A DNA stretch of 64,000 nt from Alteromonas sp. BL110 (GTDB lineage Bacteria > Pseudomonadota > Gammaproteobacteria > Enterobacterales > Alteromonadaceae): assembly GCF_003443615.1 (NCBI RefSeq), contig NZ_CP031967.1, forward strand, positions 1,736,001 through 1,800,000. The letters run 5' to 3'. The notes below the pieces were generated by a model. That model had not been told where the DNA came from. It searched no databases and saw only the letters and a program-made list of their open reading frames with translations. A program made the position numbers and the translations under genes. Positions 30,810 through 40,105 of the stretch are shown in pieces; the stretch's first letter is position 1, and each line of letters opens with the position of its first letter.

Positions 30810-31811
30810 TTAGCCATCATACTTTATCGTAGATTCTCGCACTATAAGCGTGGGCTCGAAGCTCAGCTTCACCTCGTTAGATAGCCCATAGACTTTGTTT
30901 AAAATATATTTCGCTGACATTTCGGCCATGTTAGCAACAGGGTTACTTACCGTCGTTAAGCGTGGGAACACATGATGTGCGAAAACGACGTCATCGAAAC
31001 CTACAATAGATAAGTCGTGAGGAAGACTCATGCCCAAATCTCGGGCGCAGCTTATTACTCCTGATGCCATCCAATCGTTAGCACAGACAAGTGCCGTAAA
31101 TGGTAGGTCGCGAGCCATAAGTTCCAATAAGCCAAGCTTTCCATCTTCTTCAGTATAATTACCTTCGAAGATAAGTTCGGAGTTTATTGAAAGTCCAGCT
31201 TCAGACAACGCACGTTTGTGTCCTTCCAAACGAAGCTTGGCATCATCCTTTTCGATAGGACCTGAAATATATGCAATGTTCTTATGGCCCAATTCGAGCA
31301 AGTGGCGGGTGGCAATATATCCACCTTTTTCATTGTCTAAGGTAGTGCAGGCCTCAGAGAGACCCTCTAGTTGTCTATTAACTAAAGCAATAGGAAGTTT
31401 GGACTGATTAAGTTCTAATAAGTATTCATCGGTCAGCGCTTCGGCGTGCATGATAAGCGCATCGCAGTTACGGCTTATTAAAAATTCTACCGCATCTTTT
31501 TCAGTTTCAAGACAATTTCGCCCTACTGTGATAATGACGTGTTTATCTGCAGCACGTAGCGTTGACTCTACTGCTTGCATCAAGTCGCCGAAAAAAGGCG
31601 CATTTAGTTCGGGTACAAGCACACCTACACTGTCTGTTCGGCTATTAGCCAAAGAGCGCGCGACGGAATTCGGTCGGTAGTTTAATTCTTCCACCGCTTT
31701 TTCCACACGCTCTCTCAACACCTTATTTACCGATGCTTTTCCGTTTAAAACGCGGGATACGGTAGATAAAGAAACACCTGCGCGCTCGGCAACTTGGTAA
31801 ATGGTAGGCAC
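30810..31811 (-). CDS. LacI-family transcriptional regulator
   Basis: A 333-residue repressor. The N-terminal LacI helix-turn-helix (TIYQVAERAGVSLSTVSRVL) and hinge helix (RPNSVARSLA) are followed by a periplasmic-binding-protein-like effector domain (SVGVLVPELNAPFFGDLMQ to NPVANMAEMSAKYILN). The start is GTG at 31811. It is downstream of the sugar permease and beta-glucosidase on the same strand. The GAAAGCGCTTTC palindromes at 34924 and 35153 are typical LacI-family operators and its likely targets. The inducer is probably a beta-glucoside or its product. Confidence 0.92.
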   Translation of the reverse strand: MPTIYQVAERAGVSLSTVSRVLNGKASVNKVLRERVEKAVEELNYRPNSVARSLANSRTDSVGVLVPELNAPFFGDLMQAVESTLRAADKHVIITVGRNCLETEKDAVEFLISRNCDALIMHAEALTDEYLLELNQSKLPIALVNRQLEGLSEACTTLDNEKGGYIATRHLLELGHKNIAYISGPIEKDDAKLRLEGHKRALSEAGLSINSELIFEGNYTEEDGKLGLLELMARDLPFTALVCANDWMASGVISCARDLGMSLPHDLSIVGFDDVVFAHHVFPRLTTVSNPVANMAEMSAKYILNKVYGLSNEVKLSFEPTLIVRESTIKYDG

Positions 31812-31856
31812 GTGAAAAAACCTCGTTTATTAAAACAATCACTTAACGTTTTTGTA

Positions 31857-33464
31857 TTATGCCGTTATCGGCGGTTGTTCGCTACGTCGAGTGAGCAATG
31901 CCTTAGTAACTTCTCGCTGTTTTTCGTCATCTAGAGGGTACAAACAAATAAGTGCTGCACCAGCGAAACCGAATAATGCAGGTATCCAGCTCATCAGTGA
32001 CTTCATACCAGGAAGCGATTGGCTGATAGTATTGACATCGAGACCGTTGTAACCGTAACTACCCAACACCAACAGTACTAAGGCACCTGCAAAGCCACCC
32101 CCAGTCTTTTGAACAAATGAGCCAGCAGAATACACAAGTCCAGTAGCTCTGCGTCCCGTTTTATATTCACTATAGTCCGCGGCGTCGCCCAGCATAGAGA
32201 AAAATAAGGTGGGTAAAATAGCGGCAAAAAATTCGGCACTGCAGCCTAAAATGAATATTCCACGCACACTACCTTGGGGCACAAAGTAAATGCCACAGGT
32301 TAGTAAGCTACTCGCTAATAGCGCGACTATAAAAAGCTTCTTTCTCCCCACTATCGAAGATAGCTTTGATGTTGCTAGTGCTCCAACAATGGATACCAAC
32401 AGAAGAGCAATGAAAAAGTACCCGGTAAGTAGTTCGTTTCCTATGTAATATTTAAAATAATAAGCAATAACGCCATACTTAATGCCATTAAACATCATGG
32501 TTAAGAAGCCCATGCCTAACAAAATAAGCCAGGGTCTATTTGAAAGCAGATCGATAATATCTTGCTGAGAACGGGAGTTTTTAGATTCTGGACGACGAAT
32601 TAGACGTCTAATGGCGATAGTAGTAAGCGCCATAACAATAATGAATATTGCGCCTGTTAGGATGTCTCTATAATAAAAAAAGGCGGTAATAGCTGAAAGA
32701 GGGATTAAAATTAACGGCAATTGCTTACCCAAGTCGCTAAGCTCAGATGATAGCGAGCGAGGTGCGGACGATAGTTGGTCACCTAATTTTACATCGGATA
32801 AACGCGGTTTAGAGTGTCCAGACTCTGAAAGTGGTTGTACTGTTACACGTTCTTTCGTGGTAAATACTGTAATGAGCATTAGCGTGACAAGTAAGGTGGC
32901 GAACAGCCACATAGTGTACTGATAGCCGGCAGCGTCATTGCCCTTTCCTAACCAATTTACCAACATAGGTAGGCACCCCATAACTATCAGCCCGCCTAAG
33001 AAAGCTCCCGCAAATCGAAAGCCAGATAAACTTGTACGCTCCCTATCGTCAGTTGTCATTACGCCCATTAAGGCTGAATACGGGACGTTATTCGCCGTGT
33101 ACGCCAGTGTAAGTCCGATGTAAGTCAGGTAGGCATAAACCAATTTACCTGAGTAAGAAAGTTCTGGAGTAGTAAAACAAAGGACCATAAAAAGACCGAG
33201 AAATGGCGTAGAGCCTAATATCCAAGGGCGAAACTTTCCCATTTTGGTCTGTGTTCTGTCGGCAATCATTCCCATAATGATATCGGTAACGCCGTCTGAA
33301 AGACGAACCACAAGGAACAATACGGCGGCAGCGGCAGCAGTGATACCAAAGGTATCAGTATAGAAAACGGCAAGGTAGGCGAGAGCGCCTCGCCATACCA
33401 AGTTAGCTGCAGCATCGCCCATGCCATAACCTATCTTTTCTTTTAGCGTTAGTTTATGGTCCAT
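31857..33464 (-). CDS. GPH-family sugar:cation symporter (MFS)
   Basis: A 535-residue inner-membrane permease of the glycoside-pentoside-hexuronide type. It opens KLTLKEKIGYGMGDAAANLVW, with RLSDGVTDIIMGMIADRTQTKMGKFRPWIL (split here by family practice: cation-site Asp in the first half and the TKMGKFRPW loop). I prefer the ATG at 33464 over an upstream TTG because a GGA-containing site precedes it. The central loop after helix 6 has an extra about 90 residues with two hydrophobic segments (LPLILIPLSAITAFFYY and GAIFIIVMALTTIAI), unusual for the family. It is 17 bp after the GH1 gene and so probably imports the glucosidase substrate. Confidence 0.88.
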   Translation of the reverse strand: MDHKLTLKEKIGYGMGDAAANLVWRGALAYLAVFYTDTFGITAAAAAVLFLVVRLSDGVTDIIMGMIADRTQTKMGKFRPWILGSTPFLGLFMVLCFTTPELSYSGKLVYAYLTYIGLTLAYTANNVPYSALMGVMTTDDRERTSLSGFRFAGAFLGGLIVMGCLPMLVNWLGKGNDAAGYQYTMWLFATLLVTLMLITVFTTKERVTVQPLSESGHSKPRLSDVKLGDQLSSAPRSLSSELSDLGKQLPLILIPLSAITAFFYYRDILTGAIFIIVMALTTIAIRRLIRRPESKNSRSQQDIIDLLSNRPWLILLGMGFLTMMFNGIKYGVIAYYFKYYIGNELLTGYFFIALLLVSIVGALATSKLSSIVGRKKLFIVALLASSLLTCGIYFVPQGSVRGIFILGCSAEFFAAILPTLFFSMLGDAADYSEYKTGRRATGLVYSAGSFVQKTGGGFAGALVLLVLGSYGYNGLDVNTISQSLPGMKSLMSWIPALFGFAGAALICLYPLDDEKQREVTKALLTRRSEQPPITA

Positions 33465-33481
33465 CGTTTTTTCCAATATTA

Positions 33482-34819
33482 CTATTTTCGACTTGCTAGC
33501 AAAGTTTTGTATACATTAGCGCTAAGTTTTGGCGTACGTTTTTGGGTGTTAAAATCAACGTAAACTAACCCGAATCGTTTTTCATAACCCTCTGCCCATT
33601 CAAAGTTATCCAAAAGACTCCATGCGAAGTAACCACTTACTTTCACTCCTTCTTTGACTGCCTTGTGGACCATATTCAAATGCTCATGGTAATACTTAAC
33701 ACGGTCGACATCGTTAACTTCGCCATCTATTAATTTATCTGCCATAGCGGCGCCATTTTCAGTAATGAACATAGGTGGCAGCGCATACCTTTCATTCAAT
33801 GATGTAAGTAAATCATAAAGCGCTTGTGGATAGATTTCCCACCCAATATCAGTTAGCGGCCCTTGGTGAGGGTGTTCGAAAAATAATGCGTTTTTTTCCT
33901 TCGGCGCTGAATAGTGTAAACGCGTGTAGAAGTTAACACCTAAGAAGTCGATAGGCTGACAAATAATATCCAAATCCCCCTCCTCTATCGGTGGTCTATC
34001 TGCTTCGTCTAGCTCGTATATGACTTCAGGATAGCTACCTTCCATTACTGGCAGCATATACCACTGATTGATATATTCATCTGCTTTGCGGGTGGCTAAT
34101 AAGTCTTCCGGTTTTTGAGTGGCGGGGTAGCATGGCGTGAAATTCAATACGATACCGGCTTCACTGTTAGGAACATTTTCTCTAAGTGTTTTTATGCCTA
34201 AACCATGAGCTAGCAAAATGTGGTGTGCTGCGGTGCGCCCATTTTTTGTTCCAGTTCTACCCGGCGCATGCACGCCAATTTCATAACCTAAGTAAGCGCT
34301 GCAAAACGGTTCATTGAAAGTAGCGTAAGAAAAAACGTTTTCACCGAGAGCGCGCGAGATTTTATCCACATAGTTTTGGAATTCATAAACCGTTTGTCTG
34401 TATAGCCATCCCCCTCTATCTTCTAAATATTGCGGAAGATCCCAATGATACAGTGTTACGAATGGCTTTATGCCTTTCTCGTTCAGCGCTTCAATTAGTG
34501 TTTTGTAGAAGGCTACGCCTTTCGGGTTTAACTCACCATCTTGCGTCATGACGCGAGGCCAAGAAATTGAGAAGCGATAAGCATCTACATTTAAGTCTAA
34601 CAAGATCTCGAAATCTTCTTTCCAACGCGCTATGTGGTCACAGGCCACCTCGCCATTTGAGTGATCGGCAATTGCAGAAGGGCGCTCACAAAATCTATCC
34701 CATATACACTCTGAGCGATTTTCCGCATCACCTTCTATCTGAAAGCTGGATGTAGCGGTACCATAAAGAAATGAACGCTTTAACAAAGGGCTGTCCGCGG
34801 GTAGAGAAATACTGTGCAT
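33482..34819 (-). CDS. GH1 beta-glucosidase
   Basis: A 445-residue (beta/alpha)8 retaining glycosidase, normal GH1 length. It has the N-terminal SFLYGTATSSFQIEG, the acid/base Glu170 in TFNEP, and the nucleophile Glu354 in ITENG. The subsite segment WSLLDNFEWAEGYEKRFGL is near the C-terminus. No signal peptide is seen, so it acts in the cytoplasm on imported disaccharide such as cellobiose, laminaribiose or another beta-glucoside. It is transcribed with the permease and diverges from the TonB receptor. Confidence 0.95.
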   Translation of the reverse strand: MHSISLPADSPLLKRSFLYGTATSSFQIEGDAENRSECIWDRFCERPSAIADHSNGEVACDHIARWKEDFEILLDLNVDAYRFSISWPRVMTQDGELNPKGVAFYKTLIEALNEKGIKPFVTLYHWDLPQYLEDRGGWLYRQTVYEFQNYVDKISRALGENVFSYATFNEPFCSAYLGYEIGVHAPGRTGTKNGRTAAHHILLAHGLGIKTLRENVPNSEAGIVLNFTPCYPATQKPEDLLATRKADEYINQWYMLPVMEGSYPEVIYELDEADRPPIEEGDLDIICQPIDFLGVNFYTRLHYSAPKEKNALFFEHPHQGPLTDIGWEIYPQALYDLLTSLNERYALPPMFITENGAAMADKLIDGEVNDVDRVKYYHEHLNMVHKAVKEGVKVSGYFAWSLLDNFEWAEGYEKRFGLVYVDFNTQKRTPKLSANVYKTLLASRK

Positions 34820-34841
34820 AATAGATAACCTTTTTTCTTAA

Positions 34842-34863
34842 AGCGCAAAATACATATTGCGCT
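34842..34863. repeat. Inverted repeat upstream of the GH1 gene
   Basis: AGCGCAA ... TTGCGCT with an 8-base centre, 23 bp before the GH1 start. It is different from the nearby LacI-type palindromes. It may be an mRNA leader hairpin or a second regulator site. Confidence 0.35.
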
Positions 34864-34922
34864 AAAGAGCAGTATGACTAATTTTCATGAGAGGTGATTT
34901 ATAGCATAAATAAAAAACAATT

Positions 34923-34936
34923 AGAAAGCGCTTTCT
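34923..34936. promoter_or_regulatory. LacI-type operator 1
   Basis: AGAAAGCGCTTTCT, a perfect 14-bp palindrome with a central CG, in the GH1/TonB-receptor gap. It is nearer the GH1 start and probably controls the leftward genes. The regulator is inferred to be the LacI protein at 30810-31811. Confidence 0.75.
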
Positions 34937-35152
34937 CACAAAATGTCAGGTTAACGTTAATAGAGTATATAGTTTTCTCTTATCGAACATAAAAAATGAG
35001 CAATACTTTAAGACTAAAGTTTATATTTTATGTTATTAATTTTATTGGATTTATTTTTGTGATTAGTTTTTTTTTAATTACCCAAAACGCACCTTCTGTG
35101 AATATTTTGTAAAAAATGTGTTGATCTGATCCTTTTGTTGAATTAATGTTCG

Positions 35153-35164
35153 GAAAGCGCTTTC
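35153..35164. promoter_or_regulatory. LacI-type operator 2
   Basis: GAAAGCGCTTTC, an exact repeat of the operator-1 core 229 bp away and about 80 bp before the TonB receptor start. The pair would allow looping across the gap. A degenerate third copy, GAAAGCCCTTTC, lies at 35194-35205. Confidence 0.75.
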
Positions 35165-35242
35165 TTATTGAGGGTTTTTCATTCATTTATAGGGAAAGCC
35201 CTTTCTCATGGCGCGAAAGGTTCAAACACACTTATATAACAG

Positions 35243-38200
35243 ATGAAAGAGAGAGCGATCGTGACACACAAAACACCACACAAAAGTAAAATCGCAACAA
35301 GCTTGTCGTTAATACTGGGAACCGCATTAAGCAGTGGCGTTATGTCACCGGTCGCCGCCCAAGAATCAGAGAGCGATATTGAAGTAATTCAAGTATCAGG
35401 TATCAGAAGTAGTGTCCAAGAGTCGATGGGAATAAAGCGTGATTCGTCGGGTGTTGTCGATGCTATTTCAGCAGAAGATATCGGAAAATTTCCTGATACC
35501 AACTTAGCTGAATCATTGCAGCGTATAACAGGTATCTCTATCAGCCGGAATAATGGTGAAGGCAGCCAAGTCACAGCGCGAGGTTTTGGTCCTGACTTCA
35601 ATATGGTTACCTTAAATGGCAGGACCATGCCAGGCTCTGCTTTACCTGGAGGAGGCGGTACGCCAAATTCTCGCGCGTTTGATTTCTCAGATCTTGCCTC
35701 TGAAAGTGTACGGGCTGTTGAAGTGTATAAAACCGGCAGGGCTAGCATTGCAACAGGCGGTATTGGTGCAACGGTTAACATTCGTACTGCCCGCCCATTT
35801 GGTGCAGCAGACAATGGCATTACTGCTAGCGTGGGGGCGAAAGCCTTGCACGATACCACCAATCGCGTGGGCGATGATGTTACGCCAGAACTGTCAGGGT
35901 TTATTAATTATCTCAACGATGATAACACTTTTGGCGTTACATTTACGGGCTCTTTCCAACAGCGTGACAGCGCAGCACAAGGTGCATTTGTTAATCAATG
36001 GAGAGTAAATCCTTTCGATGGAACTGTTCCTCAATCTCCAGACCCAGCGAACCCAGACAGCGGTGACCCTGTTGTATTAAATAATGCGCCAGCTATGGGA
36101 CAACTGTTTGCTATTCCTTCTGACCTTCGTTATTACATGGCAGACCGAGAGCGTGAGAGAACCAATGCACAGCTAACGTTCCAATTTGCGCCCTCAGAAA
36201 AAATGACGGCTACGCTTGATTATACTTATTCGAAACAAGATCTTTATGAAGCGCGCGCTGAACAGTCTATTTGGATGGACGATAGGTATTTCGCTGAGCT
36301 AACTTTCGATGATGAAGCGGTTAAAACACCAATATTAATTTCACAAGAGCGCCGGGATTTGCTTCCTCGTGATTTAGGCTTAGCGCTACAAGAACTTAAC
36401 CAAGTAAACGAAAATAAATCGATTGGCCTAAACCTTGAGTACTTCGTTAATGACGACTTTACTCTGGTTTTTGACCTTCATAACTCGTCAGCTGAAGGCC
36501 GCCCCGATGCCCCTTATGGGACGTGGACTAACTTAGGGCTAGGTGCAAATGTGGTTAAAGGACAAGGCGTCGACTTTAGCGGTGATTTCCCTGTTATGTT
36601 TGTCGATTTTGACGATGCAGCGCGGGATAATTTGAACGGTAACGGCGTGTTAGACCAAGATGATGTGGGTACATCAATTTTGGACATGAACTTTTCATCC
36701 CAAGATACCGAAATCACCCAAGCCCGTCTTGATGGCTCTTATACAATGGACACTGGAAGCATCAACTTTGGTATAGAATCTCGTTCTATGGAAAGTACGT
36801 CGCTTCAGTCGCTAACCCGCCACACTATGGGTAACTGGGGCATAGAAAATCCAGGAGAGCTACCTTCAGGTTCATTAACCCCGCTCGATTTAGCTAACGA
36901 GTTTGATGACTTCAATACTGATGGTATGTTTTCTCAAGGCTTTACCGGAAGTGTTGGGCAAATTGGTGCATTTGCAGCGCAGCAGTATGGTTTCGACTTG
37001 GTTGCTAATAACCCGTTTGCAACAAACAGAACCATTGAAGAAGATATTACCGCCGTTTATTTCGAGCTAGATCTATCGGGCGAGTTAAACGGTATGGAAT
37101 ATAACCTTCTGACCGGTGTGCGTTATGAAAATACTGATGTTACTTCAATTGCAAATATCAGCCTGCCCAGCGGTATAGCTTGGGAAGGGAACAATGACTT
37201 CAACGTGCGTTTCGGTAGTGCAATGGAAGACGTTGAAGTAGAGGCTAGCTACGACCATGTACTTCCTTCGTTAGATTTCGATATTGAAGTGGTTGAAAAT
37301 GTCATTGCTCGTTTTTCTTACAGTAAAACCATCGCGCGACCCACATACAACAACTTAAGTGCTGCTGCATCTGTATCACCTCAGAGTGGACCTACCCTCC
37401 TTTCCGACAGTATTACAGCAACGGCGAGTTCTGGTAACCCATCTTTAATTCCGCTTGAGTCCGATAATTTAGACCTATCTGTTGAGTACTATTTCGATGA
37501 AACAAGCTATGTGTCTGTGGGCTTTTACGACAAGCGAGTGAAAAACTTCATAGGTAACGAGCAAGTTGAAGAGAACGTATTTGGCTTAAGAGATGTGACA
37601 AATGGCCCTCGCGCAGAAGCTGCGCGTGCAGAGTTAGAAGCCCGTGGAATACCAGTAAACGATACATCTCTCTTTAATATGGTTGCTGCCATAGAAAACG
37701 GCATTGAATATGACTCATTAACCGATGAGCAATTTGAGCAACAGTTCGATATTTTACCGAACAGCGACGACCCTCTCATAACTTTTATAAACTCAAAGCC
37801 AGTGAACAATAAAGCCGCAAATATCTATGGCTTTGAATTGGCTGCACAACATTTCTTCGGCGACAGTGGTTTTGGTGTGTTAGCTAACTATACGTCAGTT
37901 AAAGGTGACATTGGGTTTGACAATGAAGCGGCACCCTCTATTACTCAGTTCGCGCTAGTGGGATTAAGTGACACGGCAAACCTAGTATTCATGTACGAGA
38001 AAGACGCGCTGCAAGCTCGTATTGCATACAACTGGCGTGACAAGTTCTTAGACACTACATCTCAGTATATTAATGAACCAGGGTACACCGAAGCCTACTC
38101 TCAAATTGATTTGAGTATCTCTTACGATATAACCGATGACTTAACCGTGGCTTTTGAAGGTATCAATATTACTGAAGAAAATATTCGCCGACATGGGCGC

Positions 38201-38272
38201 ACCAGTGCAATGCTTTGGAACTTGGATGAATTTGGCGCAAGGTATGCGTTAAGTGCTAGATATACATTCTAA
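35243..38272 (+). CDS. TonB-dependent outer-membrane receptor
   Basis: A 1009-residue receptor. The signal peptide ends near SPVAAQ (residue about 40). The plug domain opens IEVIQVSGIRSSVQESMGIK and holds DIGKFPDTNLAESLQRITGI and TARGFGPDFNMVTLNGR, the signature of the large Xanthomonas/Caulobacter/Alteromonas sugar-type receptors. The C-terminal beta-barrel ends with aromatic ALSARYTF. It should carry an oligosaccharide across the outer membrane. An in-frame GTG at 35261, with a better ribosome site, is an alternative start. It precedes the halogenase-like pair. Confidence 0.94.
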   Translation: MKERAIVTHKTPHKSKIATSLSLILGTALSSGVMSPVAAQESESDIEVIQVSGIRSSVQESMGIKRDSSGVVDAISAEDIGKFPDTNLAESLQRITGISISRNNGEGSQVTARGFGPDFNMVTLNGRTMPGSALPGGGGTPNSRAFDFSDLASESVRAVEVYKTGRASIATGGIGATVNIRTARPFGAADNGITASVGAKALHDTTNRVGDDVTPELSGFINYLNDDNTFGVTFTGSFQQRDSAAQGAFVNQWRVNPFDGTVPQSPDPANPDSGDPVVLNNAPAMGQLFAIPSDLRYYMADRERERTNAQLTFQFAPSEKMTATLDYTYSKQDLYEARAEQSIWMDDRYFAELTFDDEAVKTPILISQERRDLLPRDLGLALQELNQVNENKSIGLNLEYFVNDDFTLVFDLHNSSAEGRPDAPYGTWTNLGLGANVVKGQGVDFSGDFPVMFVDFDDAARDNLNGNGVLDQDDVGTSILDMNFSSQDTEITQARLDGSYTMDTGSINFGIESRSMESTSLQSLTRHTMGNWGIENPGELPSGSLTPLDLANEFDDFNTDGMFSQGFTGSVGQIGAFAAQQYGFDLVANNPFATNRTIEEDITAVYFELDLSGELNGMEYNLLTGVRYENTDVTSIANISLPSGIAWEGNNDFNVRFGSAMEDVEVEASYDHVLPSLDFDIEVVENVIARFSYSKTIARPTYNNLSAAASVSPQSGPTLLSDSITATASSGNPSLIPLESDNLDLSVEYYFDETSYVSVGFYDKRVKNFIGNEQVEENVFGLRDVTNGPRAEAARAELEARGIPVNDTSLFNMVAAIENGIEYDSLTDEQFEQQFDILPNSDDPLITFINSKPVNNKAANIYGFELAAQHFFGDSGFGVLANYTSVKGDIGFDNEAAPSITQFALVGLSDTANLVFMYEKDALQARIAYNWRDKFLDTTSQYINEPGYTEAYSQIDLSISYDITDDLTVAFEGINITEENIRRHGRTSAMLWNLDEFGARYALSARYTF

Positions 38273-38288
38273 AAATTGGGGTGTATTT

Positions 38289-38331
38289 GCCCGTTATAGC
38301 GCTTAGGGTTGCGCTTTAGCGGGCTTTTTTG
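38289..38331 (+). terminator. Intrinsic terminator after the TonB receptor
   Basis: GCCCG...CGGGC with an inner GCGC pairing (AGCGC / GCGCT), followed by six T. It lies 17 bp after the stop codon. Genes downstream may therefore depend on read-through or their own promoter. Confidence 0.8.
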
Positions 38332-38413
38332 TCATAGTGCTGTTTGAATAGTAAACAAAAAATCCGACACGTGAGAGAAACAGTGCTTTTCAAGATAGCG
38401 TGGTTATCGTTAT

Positions 38414-40105
38414 ATGAGTAATTCACAAAACCAATGCGGTCTGCATCGGGTCGTCATTGTTGGTGGTGGAACTGCAGGGTGGCTTGCTGCTGGCGTTCTT
38501 GCAGCGAAGCTTAGCGCAAAACACTCGGTTACCCTTGTTGAATCTCCTACTATCTCATCCATCGGCGTTGGTGAAGGTTCATGGCCGTCACTTCGCGATA
38601 CACTTCTTGATATTGGTATTAATGAAACTGAATTTTTAACCCTATGCCAAGGTGCTTTCAAGCAAGGCTCTAGTTTTGTGAATTGGCGCAAAGGCGGGCA
38701 TCGCTATCACCATCCATTCACTATTCCAACGGGCTACAACGAACTTAATATTCATGCTTGTTGGCAAGCTTTTGCGCCCGACATGCCATACGAAGACGCC
38801 TTTTCTCTACAATCGGCAATGTGTGCATTAGGCAAGGCGCCCAAGCAAATTGCCACGCCCGACTATGCCCATGTGCTTAACTACGGTTACCACTTTGACG
38901 CCACAAAGCTCGCTGATTTATTGAAAAAGCACTGTGTAGAGAAGCTGAACGTTAATCACCTTATAGGCCATATTGCTTCGGTCACTTCACATTCGAATGG
39001 CGACATTGAAAAAGTAGTAACAGAATGTGGACAAGAGGTGTTTGGCGACTTGTTTATCGATTGTTCCGGAAGCAGCGGTTTGCTTATTGATAAACATTTC
39101 AATGTACCGTGGGTACCCGTTAAGCACGCTATGCTTAACGATAGAGCCATAGCCTTGCAAGTGCCTTACGCAGATAATGATAATGAAATAAAAAGTACCA
39201 CTATGGCTACGGCGCAAACCTGCGGGTGGACGTGGGATATTGCATTGCAGCACCGGCGGGGTACTGGCCTTGTTTATTCGTCTCAATTCACAAATGCAGA
39301 ACAGGCAAAGCAGGTCCTTATTGACTATGTTTGTGAACGTTATCCTGGTGCAAATGAGCATGAACTTGCCTTTCGCACACTGTCTTTTGAGCCTGGCTAC
39401 AGGTCAAAGTTTTGGGTTGAAAACTGCTTAAGCTTAGGTATGTCCTCGGGGTTTGTTGAACCGCTAGAAGCATCAGCCATTGCCATGGTTGAGCTTGGCT
39501 TACGCATGCTCTGTGAAGCTTTTCCGCAAAATAAAGCACATATGGAAATAGTCAGTAAACGCTACAACACGCGCTTTGAATACCGCTGGCAGCGAGTCAT
39601 CGACTTTTTGAAGCTACATTATGTTCTGAGTGATAGAGAAGAGCCTTATTGGGTAGCACAGAGAAGTGATGCTTCAATTCCTGACTCACTCGCTGAGCTG
39701 CTTAAACTGTGGAAGTTCCAAAGCCCTTCTCGCTTAGATCTTATCGAGAACGAAGAGATTTTTCCCTCCGCTAGCTACCAATATGTTTTGTACGGTATGG
39801 GCTTTACTACGCTAGCGCCGCCACTATGCTTGAACGAAAAAGAAAAGCGAAAATCCCTACATATTCGCGAAACGTTACAACAAACTAAAAATACGTATTT
39901 TCAGGGGCTGCCGACTAATAATGCGCTGCTCAAAGATATCGCAAAGCGCTATAACGACGAACAAAAACACCTTCACGCGCATTTTCAACGTCAGGACTAT
40001 GGCCACGCTTGCGCTTCAAGTGAAAGTAATAGCGCTACAGATATAAATAACAATACCTCTTTAAATAAAAAGGACACCTCTTATGACCGTATCGGGTTTA
40101 GATAG
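38414..40105 (+). CDS. Tryptophan-halogenase-like flavoprotein 1
   Basis: A 563-residue FAD-dependent halogenase-family protein. The FAD-binding GGGTAGWLAA is at residues 17-26. The putative catalytic Lys83 is in GAFKQGSSFVNWRKGG, and the Glu equivalent to PrnA Glu346 is in SSGFVEPLEASA. The family GWxWxIP motif is altered to GWTWDIAL, missing its Pro. Such enzymes use FADH2 to make hypohalite that chlorinates or brominates an aromatic. Homologues are frequent next to sugar TonB receptors in marine bacteria, where the substrate is unknown. It overlaps gene 2 by 23 bp. Confidence 0.88.
   Translation: MSNSQNQCGLHRVVIVGGGTAGWLAAGVLAAKLSAKHSVTLVESPTISSIGVGEGSWPSLRDTLLDIGINETEFLTLCQGAFKQGSSFVNWRKGGHRYHHPFTIPTGYNELNIHACWQAFAPDMPYEDAFSLQSAMCALGKAPKQIATPDYAHVLNYGYHFDATKLADLLKKHCVEKLNVNHLIGHIASVTSHSNGDIEKVVTECGQEVFGDLFIDCSGSSGLLIDKHFNVPWVPVKHAMLNDRAIALQVPYADNDNEIKSTTMATAQTCGWTWDIALQHRRGTGLVYSSQFTNAEQAKQVLIDYVCERYPGANEHELAFRTLSFEPGYRSKFWVENCLSLGMSSGFVEPLEASAIAMVELGLRMLCEAFPQNKAHMEIVSKRYNTRFEYRWQRVIDFLKLHYVLSDREEPYWVAQRSDASIPDSLAELLKLWKFQSPSRLDLIENEEIFPSASYQYVLYGMGFTTLAPPLCLNEKEKRKSLHIRETLQQTKNTYFQGLPTNNALLKDIAKRYNDEQKHLHAHFQRQDYGHACASSESNSATDINNNTSLNKKDTSYDRIGFR

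Larger units (their letters stand above)
34820..35242. promoter_or_regulatory. Divergent control region of the sugar locus
   Basis: A 423-bp gene-free, AT-rich gap between the divergent beta-glucosidase and TonB-receptor genes. It contains the operator palindromes and inverted repeat listed separately, and a T-rich core (about 35030-35080). Promoters for both directions must lie here, but I could not assign clear -35/-10 pairs. Confidence 0.6.
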
